A DNA stretch of 64,000 nt from Bimuria novae-zelandiae CBS 107.79 (Eukaryota > Ascomycota > Dothideomycetes > Pleosporales > Didymosphaeriaceae). Both the position numbers and the translations under genes were made by a program. This document shows, one piece after another, positions 47,810-59,316 of the stretch (its first letter is position 1; the number at the start of each line of letters is the position of its first letter). The notes below the pieces were generated by a model. That model searched no databases. It was given only the letters and a program-made list of their open reading frames with translations, and had not been told where the DNA came from. The DNA is taken from contig ML976657.1 in the NCBI GenBank assembly GCA_010015655.1, positions 203,086 through 267,085 on the forward strand. The letters run 5' to 3'.

Positions 47810-48552
47810 CTACTCAAGCTTATCAAGATGAGCCAGACGTGTCAACACCACCGTTTTGCTTGTTTCCTCGATCTCCCCAGCCAGAAATACCTCATCCAGA
47901 ATTGCGTAAACCTGTTATGCCTTAGTCCCATGCCTTGAGCGATTGACGATACGATCGACGTCCTGGGTCTGACACCCACCTTGTAGAAGTTGAAGACCAA
48001 ATCCAGCTCGCAAACGTTGCCGAAGAACGCATCGAGGACTTCAACGAAAAAGTGTATCGCCTCCAGATATGCCAGCTCGTTGTCGTTTGTGTCGACGCAT
48101 GCGCAGAAGAAGAGCCCAGCGTATCGTCGATATACTATCTTGGACATGTTTCGGAACTCGACGAAATTGGATTGGTGTTTCTGATCCCGGGGCGCAATGA
48201 GGCGGTGGACCTGCAATGGTCAGATAAGACTCACACAAATCTTAGGCTTGTGTAAGGCGTGCGAGGTCGGAGCTTCGATGCTCGTAAGAAGCGCGGGACA
48301 TTCGGAAGTGTAGGATCGAAACCGGAGCGGAGAGGGTAGAGCGTACCTCGCCCTTGAGCTTGACCTTCTCTTCATCCTTCAATAGGTTAGTACTGTGTAA
48401 TTGAGAACCGCATGGGTAGAGGGAGCTTACGCTGTAAGGCGCATACCACTTCGCCAGCCTCGTCTTTCCCCTGGACTCTTGTCAATCTAGCTGGTGTGAT
48501 GCGATTCCTGCACGTACTGGCGATTCTGAATCAAGATGAATGAAAGAACCAT
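47810..48552 (-). CDS. aps2: AP-2 complex subunit sigma
   Basis: Five exons, 48552-48518, 48470-48431, 48376-48347, 48210-47980 and 47911-47810 (introns 47, 54, 136 and 68 bp), give 145 residues, the family length. AP-2 sigma is the small core subunit of the plasma-membrane clathrin adaptor and helps bind dileucine cargo signals. The assembled protein begins [20 protein letters not shown], continues [20 protein letters not shown], and includes [40 protein letters not shown] and a C-terminus [20 protein letters not shown]. Intron 2 has the branch TACTAAC and an AAG acceptor. The three 5' exons are 35, 40 and 30 nt, so open-frame searches miss most of the gene. Confidence 0.95.
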
Positions 48553-49339
48553 CTTGGAAGACCTTTTGCGCAGATTGCGCGCACTCCGTTTGCTCACAGA
48601 AAGCGGCACGGTGAGAGGTGTGGAACAATGGAACGGCTTGGCGGGGCATTCGCGGTTAAGTTGGTAAGCGCCCGCGCGCCTGGAAAGATTGGGCCCACAA
48701 TTAGCCGTCCGATCTAGCACAATCATCTCGAAAGTAAATGCTGTGTTGGTTAGCACAGCGACGACTTCGCGGTTGAATTTGAATGTTTCTACGGAATTTT
48801 TAGAGTGTCTGAAGAAGAGCCAGCATGGATGAGCCTGGAAAGATTTCAATCTCGAGCAAATCACGCTGAATCCCTTGTGCGTTAGAGAAAGCAATCGACC
48901 TTTGAATGCGCACCGCCAAAGCTCTCAGGTATATTATTGCGCAACTTGTATGGGCGCACAAAGTGGAAGTCCAGCCATGATATTGTATATCTATATCAGT
49001 CCGAAAAAAGAGCCTCAAAGACACTAATCGACTTCACGGTTCGCTCCACTTGACTTTCTGTATCCGAGACCTTACCTGCGTGAGGCACGAGCTTTCTCGG
49101 ATCAAGGCGAGACCCAGACACATGTATCCTTGATTTTGTCATTGTCTTAGACAATCGCAAGAGGCATAAATGTGGTAGCCGTGATTCGCCAAATCTCAGA
49201 GTTGCATTTGCCATGCGATTCTTAGACAACATGTGTATTAATATTAGGTCCGACGTCGGACACGCAGGGATTAGCTACCAAGTGACTGGCAGACCTTTCA
49301 CGCTCAGGTAATCGTCCTCGGCTAGGACCTCAACACACT
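48553..49339. other. aps2 upstream region
   Basis: Normal composition with only short minus-strand frames lacking domains. It contains the aps2 promoter and ends at an AT-rich island. Confidence 0.55.
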
Positions 49340-50010
49340 AATATATAAATACCTATCCAAATACTATTAGCTTAGTGACTTTTTTAACTTATAATATAAG
49401 TATTCTTTATTTAGTCATTTTAAAATAAGCATATTTAGTATAAGGGAGTTTACTTTAATTTTATACTTTTATATTTTACTAAAGCTTTTTATAATATTTA
49501 CAATGTATAACAATTAGTGGTCACTTTAATAAAATTATATATATTACGATTCTTCTTTTAAGGCCTTAAATTATAAGCTTAAAACTATAAGCAGATCGGG
49601 CTAAAAGGCAGGTCTAGAATAAATGGTATAAGTTTAGTAAAGAGTAGGATTATGCCTTATAAGGAGTATTATATATACTCTAAGTCGCCTAGCTAAGACT
49701 TTTATAGGCTAGCAGTCTCTTATAAAAAAAATTTATTTATTTATTTTATATACGCTAAGCTCCACTAAGTTTATATAGTAATTATACTATAATTTTTATG
49801 GACTCTTAAGTAGGTAAAATAAGCTAGTAAAATTATTATTTATACTTAGCGTAAATGAGACACTTTTAATAAAATAACTTAGACCTATATAAAAGATAAA
49901 ACTATATTTTAATTAAAACTTATAAAAGCTAAAATAAAAAAAAGTTATATACTTATTCTATATATAATTTACTAAATTTATAGCTATAGGCTACCTCTAA
50001 AAACCCTTTT
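49340..50010. repeat. AT-rich RIP-like island
   Basis: About 670 bp of very AT-rich DNA with abundant TA and few CA/TG dinucleotides, set between normal sequence on both sides. No domain or terminal repeat is recognisable. It is probably a short, strongly mutated transposon relic between aps2 and the ammonium permease. Confidence 0.6.
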
Positions 50011-51477
50011 TGTTGCAGTTTACATTGTTCACCACATGATAACAGGCCATCCACAGGGGTCAACGATTCCCAGACAGAATGAAGCAAAGTGGGTTGTACT
50101 TGGGGGATTTGCACAAGCATTGATGGTCAAGTCGTCGTCGTGTTCAATACGAAAGGAAGCTGAGGTGCTGTCCCACATTGACTGCTTGCCAGGTGCGCTC
50201 CGCGGGTGGCACACACATCTCACTGGACAAGATCTAGATTGGGTTCCACGAGATCTAGGGCTGACCTTTTTCCATGACGTACAGCTCAATGCGGGGCGTG
50301 GGGGCATCCTACTGTCGCTGTTAGTGGAGTATGCCCACGCCTCGGCCGTCGGGAATTGGATCCGATTTCAAGCCATACCACGTTGTTCAGTCGCATGCTC
50401 ACGGAAAAGGAACGGAGCTGCAAGAATATCATTCTCGTGTGCCCAGTTCTAGACATGCAACTGCCGAGATCTGGAACAGCGTAGCACGCGATCAGTGGAG
50501 ACGGGAGGGCAGTGATCAGCGATCGTTGCTTGGGGAAGTGTTACCGACGGACTCGCACACGGTCCCAAGGGGCGCCCACAAGGCGCGAGCACGTGAAAGC
50601 ACGACTCTGTGCATTCTTGAGTCGCGCGTGCGCCAGGACCGGACGGGCGGGCGTCAACGCGAAGCGTGGTGCTGACGCAGACCTAGCTAGCCAGCACATG
50701 AAAAGCAGGTCTGTCGAGTCGGGCGGTGTTATCTCTGCCATTAACAAAAATACATAATGGTTCACGCGCCGTCAGGTGCTGGCGTTTTGGCGTTTTGCAG
50801 CGACGGGCGCATGGATCAGTTCCTGAAGCGATGGGATTGGCTTAGACGGACGCTAAGCCCCTTTTGGCCGCTAGCCGTGTCTCTTATCTCTGCAAAACAA
50901 ATCGCCTTACAAAAATCCCACCCGCCAAGACTTCCACTGCACTTGAAACTACCACCCGTAGCACGGCGTCATGGGAAACCATCCGTTGGGCGCGGCCAGC
51001 AATGCGGCCTCTGTCCGCCTAGCGAGCCGGGCGCAATCGGCCACCACGGCGCTCGCGCTCCCCTAGGCTTATCAGCAGTCAAAGAGCTGTTCAGTAACAG
51101 CTCACGAGATAAGGACCAAACAGCATTGCTGCGCGGTGACACCAACCCGCTCAACCCGGCAGCAGAAGAACAAAGCTTCAGATCTGCTAACGCGACCCCA
51201 CGGGTATTCGTTTATTTTGCCTTCCCAGACGCGCCGGTCGTACCAGCCCTGATAAGACACCCAGTAATCATAAAAGACCCCGGCGTGTTCTTCGGGTCGA
51301 TCTGCAGGGCTCCGATTTCTTCCACGGACCTGGTGGTTATATCACTCAACTCTCCCGGCGTCCCAGTTCCTTCGTCCCAGTCTTCCATTTGTCTTGGCCA
51401 GTGTCCACTTTCTCTGGACTTTTGTTCGCCCTTCGTACCCGGCCACCTCGAGAACAACTCGAACACACTCGCCCGTC
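50011..51477. other. Intergenic region upstream of the ammonium permease
   Basis: Normal composition, no recognisable gene. A 138-codon plus-strand frame at 50036-50452 and another of 250 codons from 50757 have no domain, and the latter covers the GATA-rich promoter region. CT-rich sequence precedes the start codon. Confidence 0.55.
50884..51256. promoter_or_regulatory. Four GATA motifs in the ammonium permease promoter
   Basis: HGATAR-type sites lie at 50884-50889 (TTATCT, reverse), 51068-51074 (CTTATCA, reverse), 51107-51113 (AGATAAG) and 51250-51256 (TGATAAG), at roughly 590, 405, 366 and 225 bp before the start codon. AreA/Nit2 GATA factors activate ammonium permease genes through such sites when preferred nitrogen is scarce. 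The clustering fits nitrogen control but is an inference from motifs. Confidence 0.55.
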
Positions 51478-53204
51478 ATGTCGTACTCCTGGGTGGGTGC
51501 GCCCACTGAGTTCAATGGTACCAATGAAAACACCGGTGGAGACTCAGGTGAGTTCCCAATTTTGTGTCACCGTACATGTGAATGTGCAACTGACCTATCT
51601 GCGAATCTCAGCTACCGAGAACTTGAACCAATGGTACCAGTCGGGCGACCAGGCCTACATCATCGTAGCGTCTGCTATGGTCATGATCATGGTACCGGGT
51701 CTAGGATTTCTGTACTCTGGCCTTGCACGAAGGAAGTCTGCGCTGTCTCTCATCTGGGCGTGCATGTTTTCCAGCTCTGTTATCACTTTCCAGTGGTACT
51801 TTTGGGGATATTCGCTCGCCTTGAGTCCTACGGCCACCAATGGCTACATTGGAAACCTTCACAGATTCGGTTTAAAGAACACGCTCGGTGCTCCTAGTCC
51901 TGGAAGTCCGCTTGTTCCCGAGCTGTTGTATGCCTTCTATCAGGTACGGATAATTTTCCTCCTCAAAGCGTGCTTCGCTGATCGATTACCCTAGATGCAA
52001 TTCTGTGCCGTCACCGCTGCCATTATCGTCGGAGCCGTCGCCGAGCGCGGTCGCCTCATACCCATGATGATCTTCGTTTGGATCTGGGCTACGATTGTAT
52101 ACTGCCCCGTTGCGTGCTGGGCCTGGGGCGCGAATGGATGGTTCTTCGCATGGGGCGGATTGGACTACGCCGGTGGAGGTCCCGTCGAGATCGTATCCGG
52201 AATGACTGCCCTTGCCTACTCGATGGTACTCGGCCGCCGCCAGGAGAAGATGATGCTGAACTTCCGCCCACACAACGTATCCCTGATCACCCTCGGTACC
52301 GTTTTCCTATGGTTCGGCTGGTTGGGTTTCAACGGCGGCTCTGCGTTCGGTGCCAACCTGCGTGCGACTATGGCCTGCTGGAACAGCAACTTGACCGCCA
52401 TGTTTGCCGCCATGACCTGGGTTCTTCTCGATTGGCGCCTGGCTCGCAAGTGGTCCATGGTCGGTTGGTGCTCAGGTTGCATTTCCGGCCTCGTCGCTGC
52501 TACCCCCGCTTCTGGTTTCATCACGCCATGGGCTTCTGTCGCTCTCGGCATCACCACCGGCATTATTGCCAATTTTGCGACTAAGAGTATGTACATTGTC
52601 GCGTTGATGTGCAAGCAATACTAACGGCTTTGTAGTCAAGTTCTGGATCAAGATTGATGATGCTCTCGATGTGTTCGCTGAGCACGGTGTCGCTGGAATG
52701 GTCGGTCTCTTATTCAACGGCATCTTCGCCGCACCCTACATTGTTGGACTCGATGGCGTGAACTCCGCCGATGGTGGCTGGATCATGCATAACTGGAAGC
52801 AGCTGTACATTCAGTTTGCCTACATTGTCGCCTGCACCGCATACTCGTTCGTCGTTAGCGCTTTGATCGCTTTTGCCATCGACAAAATTCCCGGCCTTCA
52901 TCTCCGTGCTTCTGAGGAGGCTGAGCTTCTTGGCATGGACGACGACCAGCTCGGTGAATTCGCATACGACTACGTCGAGGTCCGTCGTGATTACCTCGCA
53001 TGGACCCCCGCTAAGAGCGATCCGGTCACCGCGGAGCACGACATTCCTCAAGGCGACCGCCACGGTATCTCCCAACACAGTCAGATGCTCGAGGGCAAGG
53101 CACCAAGTGAAAGTAGCCATGATGCCGCCCACACTAGTATCGGTGGCGACCGCCACGCGGTCGCTGCTGGGCCTGAGGGCATCCACGAGAAGGCCGAACA
53201 GTAG
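51478..53204 (+). CDS. Ammonium transporter (Mep/Amt family)
   Basis: Four exons, 51478-51547, 51612-51943, 51995-52586 and 52636-53204 (introns 64, 51 and 49 bp), give 520 residues. Mep/Amt proteins are trimeric plasma-membrane ammonium channels with eleven helices. Visible: an extracellular N-terminus (MSYSWVGAPTEFNGTNENTG); NQWYQSGDQAYIIVASAMVM; PGLGFLYSGLARRKSALSL; FQWYFWGYSLALS; the family signature DYAGGGPVEIVSGMTALAYS (with the second membrane half starting AVAERGRLIPMM); FGWLGFNGGSAFGAN; EHGVAGMVGLLFNGIFA; and a long cytosolic C-tail ending GIHEKAEQ. The C-tail contains the ELLGMDDDQLGEFAYDYVE region known to gate Mep2-type transporters. The GATA motifs upstream fit nitrogen regulation. 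Confidence 0.95.
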
Positions 53205-54944
53205 ACTTTCTACCCATACTTAGATGTTGCTTTATTCTTGAAGATATTGTGATTTAGCATTTTGGCTGGAGTTTGAGATACCACATTGCGTCTGTCTTTC
53301 GGTAATTTGGAGAGGAGAGGCGCGAAAAACGCTGGACTGCTACGATAGTTGGTAATGTAGAGGTTCCACCACACCCCTTCTCCTTGGCTTGTTTATTCTC
53401 TGTATATATAGTACTACAGAATGCTACTTTAATCCAGAATACCCTTCTCACTGTCTTCTCATCGTTGTATTTCTCGCTGTATTCACATTTCTCGAACCGA
53501 GGTCGCGCTCCTTATCTGCCAAGCATCATGAAGGACGCCTCTGCCAAGACCCCAGCTTATCTTTGCGACAGCTTCACTCAGCACAAGTAGCATCTTCCCG
53601 TCCGGAACCTGGGGTATGCTCGTCAGCAATTGATCAGCTCTGAATCCAATGCATGACGTCACTTTTCTACGCTACTTCGAATCCCTCTGGAGCATGTTTC
53701 GACGTCTACTCGCGGTGCGCGTGCGGGCGCGTCCTTATCTCGCAGGATTGAGGCGGCACCTCGGGAAGAATAAGACTAACTAGAGGGGGGAGGCTTGATG
53801 AGACGAGTGCTGCAAACAGAGATGGTGGAAGTGTGTTGGGCGCACGGCTGGAGGGCCTCCGATGGTGAGTGGTTCGCGTGAGTGGTATGCTCCACGCCAA
53901 GGCAGTGGCTTGATATATACGGGGATGGGACGGACGACGTGGGTGAGTTGGGGATCAGGAGATATGACACTGAAGATGAGTCGAGTCCTGAGGATCGTGG
54001 GATCGGGCTGAGCTGAGCTGGGGCAGAGCGAGTGCTTGATTGCATGTGGTGACGACATGCATGAAGAGCTTATCTTCGCTGTTCAGACTGCGCTTGTTTG
54101 TGTACGTTGCTATCCCCCAGACAGACTGACAAATGTCTTTCGTCTTTGACGAAGCTGTAACACTCTACAAAATAGCCGTCTCTATTGACTGTTCGTAGCA
54201 GACGGTCGAGGATACGGTCGAGGATGGGTCCGCGGAGCTCATATTCACTCTCCATCCTACCTACCATATGTATGCAACTATCATCGAATTTGCTGCATAC
54301 TAAAGTCAAAGCTCCGCTGATGTAGATTTCGGATTGGCTATCCTCATCTTGCCCTCACATTAGTTCGTTCCTTCTCCTTCAGCCAAACCTTATCTTTGCA
54401 CTTCAAGTACGGAAGTCGCAAAGCCATGGCCTCTCTGACGGTTCTTGAGGTTCCCAACATTTGCCATCGCTATTCTCACCCTTTTTTCATTGTGCTCATG
54501 CGCTGCAGGCACCGGCAACGTGTCCCACCTAGACATCACAGCGTCGCTTACAGAGCTCGAGAGCCGCATGACAACGAGGCAAGATTGAGACAAAGAACCG
54601 TCTATTCTAGAATTGCACGTGCACCGCCAATTTTCTATCATTCTCGTCAAGAACAAAGACGCTTGATAACAACACAAAGAAGAAAGACGGCGATATGCTT
54701 TAAATGATAGCGTCAAAGAGAGTAGGTACCCACTCTTCAAGAACAATGCTGCGTTCCTTGAAGATGTTCTATACTCAGTTCGTTCTGTCTTTCCCCCACT
54801 ATAGCTACACACAGCAATGCCATTGCGACGTTCCTTTTTATCAGATCTTCCTAGAAGCAAAGCAGGACCTTGCAGCGACTTTGCGACACGGAAACCTGTC
54901 AATGCTTCAAGAGATGCTATTGTAAGGGACAGACGTACATCATC
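53205..54944. other. Intergenic region
   Basis: About 1.74 kb. A 206-codon minus-strand frame at 54390-55010 overlaps the start of the next gene antisense and has no domain. Short minus-strand frames at 53706-54309 likewise show nothing recognisable. It contains the 3' flank of the permease and the promoter of the downstream gene. Confidence 0.5.
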
Positions 54945-56089
54945 ATGGTTCATCAGAAACCCAAAAAACCTACGCTCGAGATTCACCCGGCTCCTTTCAA
55001 GTCTTCCCACCTCGCCATCCCCCCATCACCGTTTTCCCCAGGAACACCGTTGGAACTGTTGTCCCAGCCGCAGCAGCGTTCCCGAATCTGGCCAACCCCC
55101 GACACGCGGTACGTCCCGCCAGAACCGCTGCAGTGGCGTTGGCAATGCCATGAGTGCCGCCGTACGTACTCTATGGGCGTCACGCCTCGATGTCTGGAAG
55201 ATGGGCACGTTTTCTGCACAGGCACCACGGCAGTGAAGACATGGCGGCGCCCACTACGTGCAGCGCGGACAAAAAGGCACAGAGCGTGTACCAGCGAGTT
55301 TGACTACCAAGGCTGGAAGACCTGGGGCCGATGGAAGCGCAGCGGTCGACGTGACTCGATATACGATGGGTACTCCTCGTCCTCGTCCGCAGACTCGTCA
55401 TCGTTATCGTCATCGTCATCGTCAGACCTGTCGATGGACACCGCAAGCACGAGCACGCATAGCAGCACGCCTGCCACCCTCGCAAAAGACTGTTGGAACA
55501 ACTGCGACTACCCGTCTGAGTGTCGCTGGGGCCGGCGCTTCGGCATGCACAGCCCGTAGAACCCACCGTCACGCTCCCAAGCATGGAATCCTTGCAACTC
55601 CCACCTCCTTCATCCACGGCTTCGGAAGGCATCCTCGAGAATGTCGGCAAGACGAACTTCTGGGGCGCCCTCGAAGCGAGCGCAACCAGGCGGAACACCG
55701 TAACGTCCCCGTCGCCGCTGGCCAGCAGTCCCGACGTGTCTGTACCATCGAACTCAGCGGAAGTCGCTGTGCGAGACCGGGACGGCGACGTCGTGATGGG
55801 GAGTGGAAATCTGGGCCTCGAGGTGGTGCTGCAGGAACGCGAAAATGTATCGGTTTTGTACCCGCCTACGGCTGTTGCTGCACCGCTGACACGGTCCTCA
55901 TCCGTTGTAGCGCTCAAGGACCTCTTACGCAAGGGGACAAAGCGCCCTAGGTCTTTATCCGAACTACCGGAGGTGAAGGATAAAGGTAGTGTAGAGCTTT
56001 ACGACAAAGCCCTGGAGGAACTTACGCCGTTGGAGAGGGTGAGGAGCAAGGGTGGCGAGAGCCTTACGATGCAGGAGTTGTGGGGATAA
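54945..56089 (+). CDS. Hypothetical Cys-motif, Ser-rich protein with an apparent frameshift
   Basis: I do not recognise a characterised family. From ATG 54945 the frame runs 204 codons to TAG 55557-55559: a Pro-rich N-terminus; WRWQCHECRRTYSMGVTPRC and GHVFCTG, a possible four-Cys zinc site; a Ser-rich run; and CWNNCDYPSECRWGRRFG near the end. At about 55555 the reading shifts by one base to a second frame that runs to 56089 and reads VEPTVTLPSMES, LENVGKTNFWGALEAS, RDGDVVMGSG, ALKDLLRKGTKRPRSLSEL and ELTPLERVR. Together they would make about 380 residues, with the CRWG motif followed by an NFW segment, an order I recall from uncharacterised Dothideomycete proteins. A 38-bp intron could bridge but is too short and deletes the conserved CRWG region. 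Either a one-base sequence error or a real mutation. Confidence 0.65.
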
Positions 56090-58266
56090 GCACGTGGGAG
56101 ATTGGGAAAAGCTTGGTGGAAGATGGGAACGCCTTATCGAAGCTCTGAGAGTCTCGAAGAGATTCTGTTTATTGTGTTTGTTTCTGCATATATGTGGTTC
56201 GATGCGCGTGTGTTTACTACTTTAGATATTGTACATATATTGTAGTTGAATGTTTGTCGACCGTTTACAAGAGGCGTACTGGCTGTTTGATAGAATGAAA
56301 TCACCGTAATCCCTTTTAACGGCGTCTGTGGCACTTATTGGTCAACTCGTTGGTACTGTTTCGCTGTGGACTTGGTTGTGATTCTATCTCTGAATCGCAC
56401 CTGCCGCTAGGACCATAATGGCAAGTTCAATGTTGGAACCTCAAAATGTCAGAGTGTCAAGGCCTGGCTAGCTCAGTGTTCCACATAGACATAGCCAGAA
56501 CACTATATTCTGCCATTAACCTCGGAGTTCTTGCATTAAATTGTTCGTGGCGATAAGTTTATGGAGCCCCATCGCCTACGCCTGGCCGCAATGTCTCAAG
56601 TTTCACCCAATTCGAGATATGTTTAGGACAACATCAAATTCGAACGGCTTAAAAGTAGTTATGTTCATGACATATCTTGTCTTGTTTTGATTGAACGTAA
56701 AAGAGGGTAGTGTTAGTGAACGCTTTGTTTCGAAGACTCGAAATCGATTTTACGAATTCCTGATCGTATAAAGGGTTCACCTAATATCTGTCGGTGGATT
56801 ATCACTCGGGTGCAATGATAATCAGTCTTCTTATCGTGTGAGAGGCTAATAAGGAAGCCTGGCTCTGTTGGATTGCGATAGCAGGAAAGTTCGCTGGGTA
56901 GAGATGAACACAAGGAGCGGCAGCAAATTTCTGAGACGTAATCTATAGGCTCCACTTCAGGATATGAATGCGATCGCAGTTAATCTTTATGGCTCTCTGC
57001 TAGAAATCTCTCACAACGCCTTCGCCATCGTCGAGCTTTTATTCACTTAAGAATATCCGTTGGAGCTGAGTGTGCAGTTGTCGCTCCCGCTGGAGTATAA
57101 GAACTACCTCAACATAAAAACTAGGTCAAACATGCATTAATTTATCAGCCTCCTCGTACGATTCTATATTGGCCGCAAACATCGTGGCTGTACTTTACTA
57201 TCAAGCATCGCCGCAGCCCGCCTTCTTGCCCAGGCGCCCTCTTCTTCCTTCGCGACCACAGACACCCACCTTTGCAGAACAAACTAGCCCACTCAAGCCT
57301 CTATCCTAAGTACAGTTTCATGTGAAGAGTCGTATTCCAAACGGAAGATACCGACTCCCAAGATCGCATTCGTAGATACCTTAGGTAGGGCACAAAAAAG
57401 TCGCTGCAAGGTTTCGTGCCATTTGCGAATCCAATAACCCCTTAATACTACCGTAGCTGTTAAAGTAGCCTTAAAAGGTGTATCTGCGTTGAAACGGGGT
57501 CTTTGAGTGTCGACGCCCACAGTGAAGAACTTGTTTGTCGGCAAAGGAGCGAACAATATTCGTCGGGTATTGCACCGGCCGTCCGGTTGCTTTCTGATAA
57601 TTCAAGAGGAATCAGAGGACTTTTCCCAATAATACTCCGGCTCGTTTGTTTCGTCGAAATCGTGAACGCGGTAATATAACCATTGCAATGTCGTGTCTGG
57701 CGCATAGCGAATGCGGCCAGTCCAATCCAATACTAAGCAGTACCCATATAAGCCATATCTGGCATAAGAACTCACGGCGGGTGCTTGAAAGTGCAGCTGC
57801 GAGACGGAGTCGTGGACGCTTTGCGCCCAAAGTTAACCCGTCACACACTGTAAGCAGGTGGGTGGTATGTGTGAAGGTAGTATATTGTGTGTGTAATTGT
57901 CTGAGTTGCTCTGTGTGTTGTTCTGTGTTGTGTTGTGTGTACATGGAGTGATCAGAGGCTCGTATATAGAGATAGAGCTGACTCATGAGACTAGTGTCGT
58001 CATGTGACATATCTCTGGGCTGCTTACACACACTGTTACACAGTAAGGCTAACTGCCTATTAACAATACAATCACCCAAAATTACATCACTCAGTGTCGG
58101 GATGAGGCTCGCTTAGCAATGTGGCAGAACATATCGTATGAGAAGGGTAGCATTATATGAAGGAGCTCGTTTTTATTGATTCCCATCTTGGCAATGTGGG
58201 GTCCCCATCAAGCATCCGCCCTACGTACAAAAACACATACAAACAAGATATTTCTTGGGATTTCTG
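56090..58266. other. Intergenic region before the right transposon block
   Basis: About 2.2 kb with no gene I can support. Short minus-strand frames lack domains. A GT-rich low-complexity tract lies at about 57860-57945. At 58163-58175 there is a GAGCTCGTTTTTA word identical to the outer end of the MITE at 31776. Confidence 0.55.
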
Positions 58267-58516
58267 TAGGCTTGTAAATGGGTTGGGTCGCAAGGGCCAC
58301 AGTTGGGTCTCAAAGGATAATTTCTCTCTAAAATAAATATAAAATATATGCTTTTGTTAGAGTTATATAGCTTATATATATACACCTTATATTAAAATTG
58401 AATAAGAATATCTCCTATATTTAGAAAGTTATAGAGAGTTTAAAGTTTAGAAGTTTAGTATTCTGCTTAGTTAGACCCATCTGTGGCCCTTGCGATCCAA
58501 CCCATTTACAAGCCTA
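58267..58516. mobile_element. 250-bp MITE with 44-bp inverted ends and TA borders
   Basis: 58267-58310 and 58473-58516 are inverted copies over 44 bp with two mismatches; the left starts TAGGCTTGTAAATGGGTTGG. If the outer TA pairs are the target duplication, the element is 58269-58514 and belongs to the Tc1/mariner type. The 160-bp core is AT-rich and non-coding. It belongs to a family different from the MITE at 31776. Confidence 0.88.
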
Positions 58517-59316
58517 GTTTTCTAACATGGAGATGCTAAATATAGACTTATTTTGGCGTTAAGGCGCGCTAGAGAGCTTTATCTATTATAAAAATTATTA
58601 TTACCGTCATACTCGATTATGCGACCAATAATAATAAGAATATAATTAATCTACTTATTAATTTATTTAATAAAGATATTCTCTTATTACTTTTCCTATT
58701 ACTCTTAGTATTAAGTTTTATATATTAATTAAGGCATCTCCTTAGTAATATACTTATAGATTTATAGTTATATTGTAACGCAGCCATCCAGTTGCCAACT
58801 TACAAAGTTACATGATTTAACCTGTTTCCCCGACACCAATCCGATTCGGATTAGCTTTAGTCTTTAAGATTGTTTTTCTAATACTACTCTATATTAGACC
58901 CTTATTAGACTACCCTTTTAATTTATTAGATAAACTTCTCCGCTTCTTAGTATTTAGCTCTCTAGGATAATATTTACTAAGTACTTAGGTATATAGTTTA
59001 GTACCTTTTTAGTATCCTTTCGTACCAGGCCTATTGGCACTTAATACATTCTTGGTGTCCGATTATATGGCCTCTATCTGTTGTGGATATGAGGCTGGAG
59101 CACTCTCTCTTTTGTACTATTCTAAATAGGGCTAGCGCTGCAGCGGCACTTATTTGGAGCCTCGCACACATCTGCATTCCAGAAAAACACAGAACACGAA
59201 CATCATTAATCAATTATTATATCTATCAAATTCTCATCATTGCATTATCTCAAAGTGACAGAACACTATTAAATCTAATAATTAAGAGTCTTATTACCTC
59301 CGCCAAGCCAATTGCA
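58517..59316. other. AT-rich sequence upstream of the copia gag, probably containing its LTR
   Basis: The left two thirds are RIP-like AT-rich DNA. About 59020-59316 is more balanced and sits directly before the copia gag start, where the 5' LTR or leader should be. A possible LTR start TGTAACG occurs at about 58774, but I found no matching second end or copy. Confidence 0.4.

Noticed and set aside
54390..55010. 206-codon minus-strand open frame
   Set aside because: Antisense to the start of the Cys-motif gene, with a non-coding-like composition and no family resemblance.
55517..55559. 38-bp intron to bridge the two frames of the Cys-motif gene
   Set aside because: Below the usual minimum intron size and it would delete the conserved CRWG region.
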